Program-made: the position numbers and the translations under genes
The notes under the pieces: model-generated
What the model saw: the letters and a program-made list of their open reading frames with translations, nothing else
Databases searched by the model: none
Told to the model about the DNA's origin: nothing
Shown here: positions 50,801 to 56,334 of the stretch, piece by piece
Layout of the letters: each line of letters opens with the position of its first letter
Position numbering within the stretch: position 1 is the first letter of the stretch
Source of the DNA: Kuschelorhynchus macadamiae
Lineage: Eukaryota > Arthropoda > Insecta > Coleoptera > Curculionidae
DNA: 64,000 bases
NCBI GenBank assembly: GCA_030620095.1
Contig: JAUTXW010002182.1
Location: 346,347-410,346, forward strand
Reading direction: 5' to 3'

Positions 50801-52705
50801 TGCTTTCCAATGGTACCATAGAAAGCTGTTTTTCGTGAAATTCTTCTGTGTTTATTAAAGGAAACAATAAATTAAAACACAATTGTGAATTTTTTTATAA
50901 TTATTTAATTAATGTTCAAAATGGTTCCCGTTGTTTTGAAGACAATAATAAAGCCTTTGTTCAAATTCTTCGCGTACATTTGCAAATGTTTCTCTGGATA
51001 TAGCACGGCATTCCTGAACTATCCTATCCTTGAGTTGCTGTATTGACTCAGGTTGCATTTTAAACAGCACAGATTTAAAGTGACCCCACAAAAAGAAGTC
51101 AAGGTGTTAGGTCCGGTGATCTAGGTGGCCATTCAATAGGACCTCTTCTTCCAATCCACTGGTTAGGATAATTATCATCTAACCATTGCCTGACGGGAAC
51201 TACATAATGAGGAGGTGCCCCATCCTCTTGAAAATGTAGTAAGCATTCTTCTAATGCTAAATTTCCTTGTATGTCCCTCTGATTTTATAATTCCCGCACT
51301 ATTAGTGGTTTAATAACCTCTGTAGCATTTCAGCATACATGTCGCCATTTAAATTCCCTTCTATAAATATTGGGCCGATAATTACGTCTCCCAATATACC
51401 AGCCCAAACATTAATTTTCTGGGGGTACTGGGTATGCCCTTTTCTAAATACGTCTGGGTTCTCGTCGTTCCAGTAACGACAGTTTTGCTTATTAACATGT
51501 CCATTCAAATAAAAGGTACATTCATCACTGAAACAAATATTTTTAACTAGTCGAGGTTCTTTTTTTTCATTTTCGTAATATTTTAATTTAATACCATTTT
51601 TTTCGCTTGTGGATGCAAAAAACCCGAAAATTGTTTTCTATTACTCATTTTATCACTTACTTGTCAATCTGACTTTGAAGTGACATCGCTCAAAGATTTT
51701 TGCAACTGCTGGTATTTATGTTTAACCTCTTTTTTCATATGAAAATATCATAGGTGTATCTAATTCATCTTCCGGATGTTATGCGGAGGATATGATTACA
51801 CGTAATAAAAGAAAAACAAACTTAAAAAGTTTGTTGTTGATAAATCGTATGACCCGCACGATAACACTGCTTTTGACTATATCATTGTTCTTATCATAAT
51901 ATAATAACTCCCCGAAGTATACAATAAGTACCTTTTCATTCTCATTGTTCTGAACATTCTTCTCTCTCTACCATTTTTAAAAATATACTCATATTTTGGC
52001 CTGGATTTTTCGGGAAGCAACCGTCAATTGCCCTGGATACTCCCTGCTCAATATCCGAAGGAATGCTTCTTTCTGAAGCACTCATTTTGACTAAAGAAAT
52101 TAAAACTGTCAATAAAATGTTATTTGAATTGACATTGCCCGGGGTAACGCGGAGTGGCAGGAGTAAAGTGCAAACAAGTAACAGCTAATAGAAAGGTGTT
52201 TTATGCTTGCTTTAAACTTTTTGAAAAATGTGTTTAATAAAAATATGTGTGTATTGTAACAGTCGTGCGTCAGACGTAGATAAAATATTGTACAATACAT
52301 GTGAGTTAACCTCATTAAAATACTTGATGATAATGATGCTGTTAACTCACTTGTATCGTAAATATGTATTATATTAACAAGTGCTCTTTGTAGGTCAACG
52401 TTTTCGTACTGAACGCAAGCGGAACGAAAGTGAAACAAATTACCATGGAGGACAAATGTCTGAACAAGAAAGTACAAAAGGTGCTGGAGATATCCCGGAA
52501 GAGCATAGAATCGGCGTTCGCTCTTAACTTGTGTGATATGGATAACGACAAGGGAAAAAGCGACTGCCAACGAATGCAGGCTGGTGACTTTTCTTCAACT
52601 ACACCGCAAGCGTCTGTTCAAATCGACGACGATTACACTCCAGCTTTTAGTAAAATTTTGGAGGAGTCCTCCACGTATGCAACGAATGTCGGTATTTTGC
52701 CTTAA
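29709..52705 (+). CDS. Class A neuropeptide-type GPCR, seven exons
   Basis: Joined exons: 29709-29787, 35784-35906, 41249-41416, 43593-43776, 47909-48068, 48867-49157, 52394-52705. All introns are GT-AG and phases match (1,1,1,2,0,0), giving 438 aa. A plasma-membrane 7TM protein: TM1 with Asn46 in GIISNTVSL; TM2 with Asp73 in LACVDLG; TM3 ending TIDRV (Asp124-Arg125) in the DRY position; TM4 from RRLMMGSLL; TM5 with Pro202; a very basic third loop (KARKINKKSKKC); TM6 with Pro in ITNIPGN; TM7 with DVNTNFIFYY replacing NPxxY. The tail has Ser/Thr sites. The general pattern resembles insect FMRFamide/GPR139-like receptors; ligand unknown. It probably couples to G proteins. The usual TM3-ECL2 disulfide cysteines are not evident. 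Confidence 0.8.
29788..30599. repeat. GPCR intron 1, inverted dispersed-repeat units
   Basis: Holds the end module 'aaatcggtaaatttccttta' (about 29856) and reverse-strand units with 'gcgccattttc', 'aggccgccatcttgg' and 'tcgtactacaattttactag' near 29950, 30170 and 30290. Spacing is about 120 bp. No gene. Confidence 0.6.
30846..31484 (+). CDS. Non-LTR ORF1 protein, coiled-coil nucleic-acid binder
   Basis: 212 aa from ATG at 30846. Residues about 25-85 form a heptad-like coiled coil (LEDKLTEMSNKISEF, AIETLESRVDLSEQLQKRNN). The remainder looks like an RRM-like/C-terminal ORF1p fold (NNLRFLGILEVEEE, DIDCAFRVGS, RAILVTFVNNWKRNEVF), resembling L1-type ORF1 proteins found in several insect LINEs. 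It would bind element RNA with trimerisation through the coiled coil. No zinc knuckle is seen. It sits 441 bp upstream of ORF2. Confidence 0.75.
   Translation: MSKTRSTSVFTSDDSLEKLMNKVCATFVNQLKSEFDTRFNKLEDKLTEMSNKISEFSSNIQKNSRAIETLESRVDLSEQLQKRNNLRFLGILEVEEENTLDVMVDFINSTLKLNCSIRDIDCAFRVGSNTDSGDKSSRAILVTFVNNWKRNEVFSAKKDLKGSGFAIFEDLTKKRYDFLVSAKKKYGKNKVWSAGGNIYYWHDEEKKKSKLF
31925..34738 (+). CDS. Non-LTR ORF2: AP endonuclease and reverse transcriptase
   Basis: 937 aa, uninterrupted, ATG at 31925. The endonuclease domain (about 1-235) has FNVRSL, IGLSQTWL, GAIYRPP, GGDFNVD and ISDHKLV. The metal-binding Glu of the usual (S/T)ETWL motif is Gln39 here (CAG). The reverse transcriptase has FRPISILP, LLDFSKAFDTLDH (Asp568), GIPQGSVLGPLLF (from 624) and FADDTQ (655-660). 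A thumb and C-terminal region follow (LNYCNVVFWPALY; INTFRKKVKTYIL). The protein would nick DNA and prime reverse transcription in the nucleus. The frame suggests recent mobility, while E-to-Q predicts loss of nicking in this copy. Confidence 0.9.
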   Translation: MHSPAIDFCPFNVRSLCAGFDLFTEMIVEHSFDIIGLSQTWLNPGVEDGGVNIHNYNIVRKDRDGRGGGVAFYIKNIFKYTVLTINNQKSALEQLWISIKCAGKKLCFGAIYRPPHTNLSLCIDDLEDTLVSMIPQFDFIAFGGDFNVDMLVANSPNGVALLNFFNKYGFSQCVKNPTRVTNGSSTLLDLLVCSDTSLINSTEILDVGNISDHKLVSFQIKCAKTKPKPFYKTYRDFKNFDYNNFLTDLNGVNWEYIYSCRDVDSMVNFLNNQLNTLFNKHAPFITTRISKPPAPWLTDNLKFMMRLRDKARLKFKKHKTAPCWEEYKALRNQVNIATRAEKKAFLQYTFKRDPKNFWRTIAYLNLTDNNAKSSQMNVVANDFNNYFVNALPIVPSVDSTFIEQNYFNKYFGNYESFKFTVVSNESIEKIISKIKTNSTGCDGINLKILLYITPHLTNFITFIINQCLLSGGFPIAWKLAHIVPVPKVSNPNQLKDFRPISILPLFSKILEKIVAEQLSNYINQHNILPSTQSGFRGSHSTTTALLQVTDDIYTAWDRNLTTCLILLDFSKAFDTLDHNILLTKLKYFGIGDVALTFFNNYLSNRQQRVCYNSTISTIVPVTKGIPQGSVLGPLLFSLYTADFSKHLKHLKSHQFADDTQVYFSFSPSNINTAVSFINSDLELIVKVSEVHRLVLNESKSQLMVFGKSNTNVVSDPNFKIFINGSELVPVESCRNLGLILDNELRFSQHVSSLIKKTYGKLKLLYMHKDILDLNTKLRLSDSLILSHLNYCNVVFWPALYQRDRDSLQKLQNACLRFCYNVRKFDHITPSLVESGWITVKERFELHMACLIYKIGNQELPEYLFGKLQKRSDLHYIHTRHGSLFSVPGHNHEFFKRSFSYVSVNLFNSLPSQLKESSSINTFRKKVKTYILTKRDQH
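35119..35157 (+). repeat. (ATT)n tail of the non-LTR element
   Basis: Simple ATT repeat directly after 'ataaagacattt', consistent with a LINE 3' tail. Confidence 0.8.
35162..35500 (-). pseudogene. Penelope-like GIY-YIG endonuclease fragment
   Basis: The minus strand reads VIPYDPRYTRGLEKVFKHVG, then TENSLKNLLRNPKDKVDLNE and GIYEISCNDCDLKYFGQTKR with SINIRFKEHM, ending ARHALKTIIK at 35162. This is the linker and GIY-YIG domain (GIY...YFG, Arg, Glu-His) of a Penelope-like element of a different subfamily from 24272-26278. Only the C-terminus is present. It lies between the LINE tail and GPCR exon 2. Confidence 0.75.
35784..35906 (+). CDS. GPCR exon 2 (TM1)
   Basis: Acceptor 'ttttttcctttacag' at 35769-35783; encodes GIILYSVVTPVLCCC and SNTVSLTVLIRKELVG through YTYLV; donor G|GTAAGT, phase 1. 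The polypyrimidine tract directly follows a copy of the dispersed-repeat end module (gggtaaaggaatttaccgat). Confidence 0.8.
35907..36363. other. GPCR intron 2, left part with solo end
   Basis: Contains 'gtttaagacaccctgtatat' (terminus about 36058), a DD41D-type end without partner, and a short perfect-looking palindrome 'gatactccctagagagtatc' (36071-36090). No gene. Confidence 0.45.
36364..36756 (-). CDS. Unassigned 130-codon open frame
   Basis: The minus strand is open from an ATG-like start at 36756 to TAA at 36364. It has balanced composition unlike its AT-rich flanks: GSFIRSSTALTTEQFLIIYF, NWCHDTDGSYSASKGQNVKS, AATPHNLNYFKKSGYVHRWL. I do not recognise it. It could be a fragment of a transposon protein, since its upstream edge is about 20 bp from a (TA)n tract and the sequence there reads ...GCGAACAG|TATA. 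It may equally be a chance frame. Confidence 0.3.
   Translation of the reverse strand: MIVGSFIRSSTALTTEQFLIIYFTTSCQSRNWCHDTDGSYSASKGQNVKSHFLENRNSDIKNITHKECSGQYKNAIIYTEFCLENNVAILFKVEAATPHNLNYFKKSGYVHRWLEPNFQSSLFIGFRKYF
36776..36854. repeat. (TA)n microsatellite, about 79 bp
   Basis: TA run with one phase slip, abutting the left end of element K. Confidence 0.95.
36855..38547 (-). mobile_element. DD41D element K
   Basis: Left 'GCGTGACAATTTAAAAACTTG' (36855) and right 'TTTAAATTGTCACCCTG' (38547) are inverted repeats; similarity extends through 'gaagagggaacaaataaaagc' to about 37140 and from about 38265 (about 285 bp). Both flanks are (TA)n. The terminal CAGG at the left has changed to GC. It carries a minus-strand transposase pseudogene and shares its family with element L (50584). 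Confidence 0.85.
37170..38098 (-). pseudogene. DD41D transposase, decayed (element K)
   Basis: Minus strand: MSGSVTNKKRNQPRLVDEAA and HTH (ATGLSRETIRKVLKFHKY), RILQELGDDDPDRRFQFCE, then after lesions NGHVNKQN, NPHVFREGHTQYPQKINVW, FQQDGAPPHYV (second Asp), a stop in place of Trp before PPRSQDLTPFDFFLW (third Asp, 41 residues away) and the C-terminus NNGNHFEHLIK. The first catalytic block is damaged. The N-terminal DUF4817-like region is missing. Confidence 0.8.
38548..38655. repeat. (TA)n microsatellite between elements K and M
   Basis: About 108 bp of TA with one 'acatacata' interruption. It starts at the CCCTG end of K and ends at the CAGGG start of M. Confidence 0.95.
38656..40909 (+). 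mobile_element. DD41D element M, apparently intact
   Basis: CAGGGTGTCCGGGAAAATG at 38656 and its inverse ending CCGGACACCCTG at 40909, flanked by TA inside (TA)n. Inverted repeats of about 426 bp (38656-39081 and 40482-40909) differ at only a handful of positions. Each contains an internal copy of the terminal motif (ACACCCTGTAT at about 38957, ATACAGGGTGTTA at about 40598). It carries a spliced, uninterrupted transposase. Length 2254 bp. Confidence 0.95.
39272..40464 (+). CDS. DD41D transposase, intact with one intron
   Basis: Exon 1 39272-39434 and exon 2 39491-40464 flank a 56-bp GT-AG intron at phase 1; 1137 nt give 378 aa plus stop. N-terminus MGYTFSEYADMHLMYGLASC is the DUF4817-like HTH. 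A second HTH (LAAQLHVSKSTVAEVLK) follows near residue 95. The catalytic domain has Asp158 (LFTDEAGF), Asp250 (MHDGAPPHF) and Asp292 (SPDLTPMDFYLWG): 91 then 41 residues between, the DD41D signature. The protein would bind the long TIRs and catalyse cut-and-paste into TA. The C-terminus after SSIRRAREC differs from relatives (ends LGCSGSKHI), so the last 30 residues may be altered by a small frameshift. Confidence 0.9.
40910..40997. repeat. (TA)n microsatellite, about 88 bp
   Basis: Pure TA run abutting the right end of element M. Confidence 0.95.
41249..41416 (+). CDS. GPCR exon 3 (TM2-TM3)
   Basis: The acceptor 'aactgtatag' gives TYLV-VLACVDLGMSI across the junction; a second AG 6 nt downstream would shorten this to TYLVACVDLG and fits TM2 less well. 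It encodes MGGLSRGIMWNYG and LGGALNALGVLAIVALTI; donor G|GTGAGT, phase 1. Confidence 0.85.
41600..42251 (+). mobile_element. DD41D fragment N in GPCR intron 3
   Basis: C-terminal transposase piece followed by 3' DNA with two candidate termini: GGGTCACCCTG near 42133 and CGTCCTTACTG at 42251, both followed by TA. Same family as the split element at 22030-24162. The left end is missing. Confidence 0.65.
41645..41930 (+). pseudogene. DD41D transposase C-terminal fragment
   Basis: Reads PVREYFPSRWIGRQGPIEWP, ARSPDLTPLDYYLWDYLKST (third Asp) and VYVNRPNNIAELKDGIR followed by a TAG (41834), then degenerate C-terminus near LAAGDQFQ. It lacks the first two catalytic Asp residues. Confidence 0.75.
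42624..42868 (-). CDS. Putative first exon, Crypton-like recombinase-derived gene
   Basis: ATG at 42868 encodes MSLSGQSEIDSAPPNIIVTA, then LLSETSWKKYEIVYKLYMEW and RSQKNVNSLSEN; an AAG|GTAAGA donor lies at 42624/42623 (phase 2). The LL-x(4)-KKYE-x-hY-x-hMEW-x-KNVNS-SEN pattern resembles the N-terminal domain of insect tyrosine-recombinase (Crypton-type) proteins. After SEN the sequence (DTGQEYPKRSTQ) no longer fits, which suggests a rearranged or exonised fragment. No downstream exon is identified. It lies antisense in GPCR intron 3. Confidence 0.4.
43593..43776 (+). CDS. GPCR exon 4 (TM4, ECL2)
   Basis: Acceptor 'gttttttttttag'-like; encodes (D)RVIFLWNPMQCTKPKFC, ARRLMMGSLLIAILFNLPYC and FIYKMEDDRTL; donor GC|GTAAGT, phase 2. 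The split Asp codon completes TIDR at the cytoplasmic end of TM3. Confidence 0.85.
43777..44916. repeat. GPCR intron 4, dispersed-repeat units
   Basis: Units with 'aaaacaaaatgg(a/c)ggcc' and 'ctggtaa(a/c)attttgg' at about 44200, 44342, 44678 and 44790. Near 44020-44070 is 'gcaaccggtttcgccatt' with 'cgtcaggct', a pattern common in Penelope 3' UTRs. No gene. Confidence 0.55.
44917..47507 (-). mobile_element. DD41D element O with about 430-bp TIRs
   Basis: Left CGGGTGTTTCTTAATTGAG (44917; one base short of CAGGG) and right CTCAATTAAGAAACACCCTG (47507), flanked by TA. Inverted similarity extends to about 45345 and from about 47075. Internal terminal-motif copies: GATACAGGGTGTTAAAC (about 45018) and its inverse (about 47388). 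Length 2591 bp, inside GPCR intron 4, antisense to the gene. Confidence 0.9.
45748..46774 (-). pseudogene. DD41D transposase with frameshifts (element O)
   Basis: ATG at 46774 gives MVEFTNEELADMHYMYGLAD, the DUF4817-like HTH, with no intron at the sites used in M or E. A second HTH (STRKIGINLNISHILVWRIL) follows. The frame breaks near 46420. Next come MVFTDEANFSRN (first Asp), HQEQFSVNVWAGII, a break near 46175, then MWFIHDGAPAHFS (second Asp), WPPRSPDLNSLDFFLWGHLK (third Asp, 41 residues on) and GGGHFHQLI at 45748. All catalytic Asp codons are present; about three frameshifts disable it. Confidence 0.85.
47788..47861 (+). tRNA. tRNA-Asn (anticodon GTT)
   Basis: A 74-nt cloverleaf: acceptor GCCTCCG/CGGGGGC (one T-G pair) with discriminator G, D arm GCGC...GCGC, anticodon stem TTCGG/CCGAA around loop CTGTTAA (anticodon GTT), T arm GGTGG/CCACC with TTCGAGC. 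Box A (TGGCGCAATCGG) and box B (GGTTCGAGCCC) are good internal Pol III promoter elements. It lies in GPCR intron 4, 48 bp upstream of exon 5, in the same orientation. It appears functional. Confidence 0.95.
47868..47873 (+). terminator. Pol III T-run after tRNA-Asn
   Basis: Six T residues 6 nt after the tRNA end. Confidence 0.8.
47909..48068 (+). CDS. GPCR exon 5 (TM5, third loop)
   Basis: Acceptor 'ttttattatttcag'; encodes (A)SYKAFNWFTLFGFAVIP and TIILLLGNGFLIRSL, then a loop with about 17 Lys/Arg residues; donor AGG|GTAAGT, phase 0. Confidence 0.85.
48069..48866. other. GPCR intron 5, no transposase
   Basis: The shortest intron (798 bp). Contains 'acgccactgg' (about 48265) and 'cccagtgacgtagcgcc' (about 48314), which resemble DNA transposon ends, and a short (TA)n run near 48584-48602. 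No gene. Confidence 0.5.
48867..49157 (+). CDS. GPCR exon 6 (TM6-TM7)
   Basis: Acceptor 'gtgtctttttag'; encodes DHTNLTITLVMIIVFFLITN, IPGNLVSRTAAI, EVLEVLRQICTILGAVDVNT, NFIFYYTFCPAFCKALKAVC; donor CAG|GTTAGT, phase 0. Length 97 codons. Confidence 0.9.
49376..50225 (-). pseudogene. DD41D transposase P, one frameshift
   Basis: From about 50225 the frame gives an HTH region (GLSKDAGMCKTSVLRILHNF). After a frameshift near 50000 a long frame runs to 49376: DFERRVQFCRWF, IIFSDEATFTNHG (first Asp), NTWCGIFGDVVIEPNFF, FQQDGTPPHY (second Asp), WPARSPDLTPLDFFLWGFVK (third Asp, 41 residues) and ending DVIHLIK. No TIRs were found around it, so element limits are unknown. It lies antisense in GPCR intron 6. 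Confidence 0.8.
50226..50583. repeat. GPCR intron 6 spacer
   Basis: AT-rich; one reverse unit of the dispersed repeat near 50535-50580 ('ggccgtcattgacgtac', 'ctgtaccagtttctcta'). No gene. Confidence 0.45.
50584..51560 (-). mobile_element. DD41D element L, truncated copy of the K family
   Basis: Starts TA-CAGGGTGACAATTTAAAAAC at 50584 and runs almost colinearly with element K to about 51540. The alignment then stops; no right TIR was found before exon 7. Its left TIR keeps the CAGGG lost in K. Confidence 0.8.
50909..51540 (-). pseudogene. DD41D transposase fragment (element L)
   Basis: The minus strand holds NGHVNKQNCRYWNDENPDVF, RKGHTQYPQKINVWAGILGD and VIIGPIFIEGNLNGDMY, then the Asp-Gly-Ala-Pro block and the C-terminus ESIQQLKDRIVQECRAISRE ... 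NNGNHFEH. Frameshifts lie near 51300 and 51100. The N-terminus and first catalytic Asp are absent. Confidence 0.8.
51561..52393. other. GPCR intron 6, right part
   Basis: AT-rich with no recognised gene or transposon end. Minus-strand open frames at 52109-52570 overlap exon 7 and have no motifs. Confidence 0.45.
52394..52705 (+). CDS. GPCR exon 7 (cytoplasmic tail)
   Basis: Acceptor 'gtgctctttgtag'; 103 codons plus TAA. Reads VNVFVLNASGTKVKQIT, LNKKVQKVLEISRKSIES, DFSSTTPQASVQIDDDY and ends ATNVGILP. Clustered Ser/Thr with acidic residues suit kinase/arrestin sites. The length is a multiple of three and joins exon 6 at phase 0. Confidence 0.8.
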   Translation, partial: VNVFVLNASGTKVKQITMEDKCLNKKVQKVLEISRKSIESAFALNLCDMDNDKGKSDCQRMQAGDFSSTTPQASVQIDDDYTPAFSKILEESSTYATNVGILP

Positions 52706-53112
52706 AGTTAGGCACCTAGTCAGAAATTTAATTCGAAGGAAGACCAAATCTGTCAACACCAGCTAAAAAAAAACAGGGTCAAAGTTCAGAAAATTTAAAA
52801 ATAGTTTTTTGTCAATATATGCTAAAATATTGCGGGAAGAGTAATTACGAAAATATAAAAATTTACGTTGAGGATATCCTGAATAAAAATGACCCTGATA
52901 ATTTTTTTTCTAAATACAAAAAACCAATTACTACTTATTACAGATAATAAAAAATCAGAATTTTCGTTAGAATGATTATAAATTTGGACCCGGGAGGTGT
53001 TCACAATTTTCAGATTTTTCTTTTGACAGGAGATCGAATTTAGGAAAAATCGATAAATTTTCTTTACCCGGAACTTCCCTCGTAATGGATCTCCTTTAGT
53101 AAGACATATATA
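52706..53112. repeat. 3' flank with dispersed-repeat end module
   Basis: Near 53040-53090 is 'aaatcgataaattttcttta' with 'ggaacttccctcg', the same module as at 1600, 29860 and 35750. No gene. Confidence 0.5.
52882..52887 (+). promoter_or_regulatory. Possible poly(A) signal of the GPCR gene
   Basis: AATAAA 177 bp after the stop. AT-rich context makes chance matches likely. Confidence 0.3.
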
Positions 53113-56040
53113 CAGTGTGTCCGAAATTGGTTATGACAGTATTGGGATCTCGGAAACCGTGATAGTTACAAAAACGTTTAAATGGAGAAAGTTTTAGACA
53201 ATTATGTTTGTAATTTAACGCCGTTTTGCTCGCGATTCTATCTTTTTTAGTTTTTGGGATATTTTGAAAAAACCAAAAAACTGCATTTTTGAAAAAGTCC
53301 TATAATTTATTTATTTATGAAAATTTTCAAAATCTGTAAGAACATTATTAAGGCAACTTTTTACGTAGAGTGCACCTATTAAGTCAGATTTTGCATACGA
53401 CGTTTCGATTTTCTAGAACCATCATCAATTTTGTTTTTTCTTATGGCCGCTGTGTTCGATTTTAACAGTTTTGAAAAGAGTATTTCTTTAGCTTTTCAAC
53501 GGTGTATCACACTTTGTAATTAGGTTATTACTAAAGGTGCAAAAAGTGCGTAGAGAAAATATTTAAACGTTTTTTGGAATTATCAAAGTAAAAAATTAAA
53601 AATTAATAGTGTTAAAAGGCAATATGTAATTCAACATCCAGTTCTACAAAAAATTAGTAAAAACTACTCAATAACATTGCACAATGTTCACAAATGTTCA
53701 AATGACCAGCCGCAGATAACACTAACATCTTTGCTCAAGTAGGCTTTGGTTTTGAAATAATAGAATGCTTTTCATCTGTCAAAAATGCAACGTTTAAGTT
53801 TTATTTAACATTCATCGCTGTTTTAATAAGGATTACAATGGCGTTAAACTTTTCTAATGAAGAAATGTTTGATATGTTAGTGTGTTATATTAAAAATGAA
53901 AGAAATGCAAACAGGGCCATGGATTTGTATTTTGACACGTACCCCGAAAGACGGCAGCCTGGCAGAACTTATTTTCAAACGCTGGTTAGAAACTTGCTTG
54001 AGTTTGGCAGTTTTAATAAGATTCGCACAAAGAAGTATGCAAAAGACAACGAGCAACGCAATAGGCAAGTCCTAGAATATTTTAATGAAAATCCGACTTC
54101 ATCTACAAGAAGAAGCGAAACAGAACTTCAAATTCCAAAATCTACCGTTCATAGCGTCTTAAAAGTAACTAAATATCGTCCTTACAAGCCAACAATTGTG
54201 CAAGGACTTCAAGCAGGTGATTTCGAAAGAAGAATTGTTTTTTGTAATTGGTATATCAATAGATGTCGAGAAAATCCCGCTTTTTGCAATAAAGTCATTT
54301 GGTCAGATGAGACTCATTTTACAAACTGTGGCATTTTTAATAAAAAAAATCACCAATATTGGGCTATTGAAAATCCGCAACTACGCGATCCACGCAGGCT
54401 GCAAGAGCCATTTGGTTTTAATGTGTGGTGCGGGATGCTTGGTAAGATAAACATAGTCTAATTGAATTGCTTATAATTCAATATTTTCCATTACTTTTTA
54501 GGAAATCGTCTCATTGGTCCCTTTATTTTTGATCAGACACTGACAGGCCCAAGATACCTTGCCATGTTACAGAATCAAATAGTTCCTGCCATTCGAGAAG
54601 CTGTGCCTGATGATCAGTTTAATAGCTTGTGGTTTCAGCAAGACGGTTGTCCTGCACATAACAGCAGGGATGTACAAACCTTTTTAACAACAACTTTTGG
54701 TGAAAACGTAATATCCAACAGTGGTCCTGTCCGCTGGCCAGCTAGATCCCCGGATATCACGCCGTTGGATTTTTATTTATGGGGATGTGCGAAAAATGAA
54801 ATATACGAATTTGACCCCCCAGAAAATAGGCAAGTTCTTGAGCAGCGAACCCGAAATATTCTAGAAAATATAAATAGAAATACCATTCAACGGGTAATCA
54901 GAACAGTTGAAAGGAAATGCGGACACTGCATAGAAAAAAACGGTCAACATTTTTAATCCTAGTATTATGTAGCATTCTTTTATTAATTTTATTGAGTAGG
55001 TAGTTCATACTGATTTTCTGTTAATTCTTGTAAGGTTAGTACTTTTAAATCGCCATGAACGGTTGACTTCAGAATGTGAAGTTCTGTTTCAATTCTTCTT
55101 ATGGAAAAAAACAGATTTTCATTAAAATATTTTAATATTTGCCTATTCCATTCCTTGTCATACTTGCATACTTTCTGTTGCGATTCTTAAAATTGGCTAA
55201 CCCTAGCAAGCTTCTAGTCAGTGCAGCGCTTTAAAAGAAGTTCTGTCGACAGTCTTTCTTCGGGGTACATTATGTGCAGTGCACATAGTATTAATGTTAC
55301 TGAGTAGAACTTACTGATTTTATGCAGAATTTAATGTCCAATTTAAAAATATTGCTATTTGAAACTATTAAATTTTAATTTATATCGATAATTCGAAAAA
55401 ATGTTTAAACAGTCTTATTTCAAACGCAAAGCCTACTTGGGCAAAGATGTTAGTGTTATATGCGGGTGGTAGTTTGAACATGTGTGAACATTGTGTACGA
55501 ATCAATTATGTTATTAAGTAGTTTTTACTGATTTTTTGTAGAACTGGATGTTAAATTACAATATAACAAAAAAACAAAAAAACGTTTAAATATTTCCTCT
55601 ACGCACTTTTTGCACCTTTAGTAATAACCTAATTACAAAGTGTGATACACCGTTGAAAAGCTAAAGAAATACTCTTTTCAAAACTGTTAAAATCGAATAC
55701 AGCGGCCATAAGAAAAAACAAAATTGATGATGGTTCTAGAAAATCGAAACGTCGTATGTAAAATCTGACTTAATAGGTGCACTCTACGTAAAAAGTTGCC
55801 TTAATAATGTTCTTACAGATTTTGAAAATTTTCATAAATAAATAAATTATAGGACTTTTTCGAAAATGCAGCTTTTTGGTTTTTTCAAAATATCTCAAAA
55901 ACTAAAAAAAGATAGAATCGCGAGCAAAACGGCGTTAAATTACAAACATAATTGTCTAAAACTTTCTCCATTTAAACGTTTTTGTAACTATCACTGTTTC
56001 CGAGATCCCAATACTGTCATAACCAATTTCGGACACGCTG
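53113..56040 (+). mobile_element. DD41D element Q, intact, about 630-bp TIRs
   Basis: CAGTGTGTCCGAAATTGG at 53113 and CCAATTTCGGACACGCTG ending 56040, flanked by TA (53111-53112, 56041-56042). Inverted repeats run to about 53760 and from about 55415 (630-650 bp) with small indels. A spliced, uninterrupted transposase lies between. The longest and one of two apparently autonomous copies here. Confidence 0.95.
53838..54956 (+). CDS. DD41D transposase, intact with intron in catalytic domain
   Basis: Exon 1 53838-54441 and exon 2 54502-54956 flank a 60-bp GT-AG intron at phase 1; 1059 nt give 352 aa plus stop. N-terminus MALNFSNEEMFDMLVCYI (DUF4817-like), then YPERRQPGRTYF. Second HTH near ETELQIPKSTVHSVLK (94-109). 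Catalytic Asp157 (VIWSDETHF), Asp249 (FQQDGCPAH) and Asp291 (SPDITPLDFYLWG), with 41 residues between the last two. The C-terminus CGHCIEKNGQHF is typical. The intron falls between WCGMLG and NRLIGP, where M has none; M and E introns lie at other sites. Closest relative here is E (shared YPERRQP). It should act on its own long TIRs. Confidence 0.92.
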
Positions 56041-56334
56041 TATACTGTCTTTTCAAAAATCTGTATTGAGCGCCATTTCGTACCAAAATTTTACCAATTA
56101 ATTCCAACATAATACTTGATGTTTTTGCGAAATTTCAGATAAATTGGAATGTAGTTTTTTAAAATATTTTTTTACATTTCGTTAGACTGTCATTTTATTT
56201 TGCAATAATACTTTGTGGTGTGGGATTTGCTTTGTGTGAAGTTTTAACATATTTCATGAATTTATCCGCTCAAATGCAATATTCCCTGAACACTTAAAAT
56301 GGGGAACTGTGAGTGCCCTTTGTGAATTTCAGAG
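56041..56334. repeat. Dispersed-repeat unit, reverse strand
   Basis: 'gagcgccatttcgtaccaaaattttacca' type sequence near 56068-56096 (in part) matches the AAAATGGCGG family. No gene. Confidence 0.45.

Noticed and set aside
52109..52570. Minus-strand 153-codon hydrophobic frame
   Set aside because: Overlaps GPCR exon 7 and its intron, has Leu/Phe-rich low-complexity composition and no start context or homologous motif.
55866..56069. 67-codon frame near the right end of element Q
   Set aside because: Lies wholly in the inverted repeat and is mirrored on the left arm; non-coding TIR. The same reasoning applies to 4809-5087.
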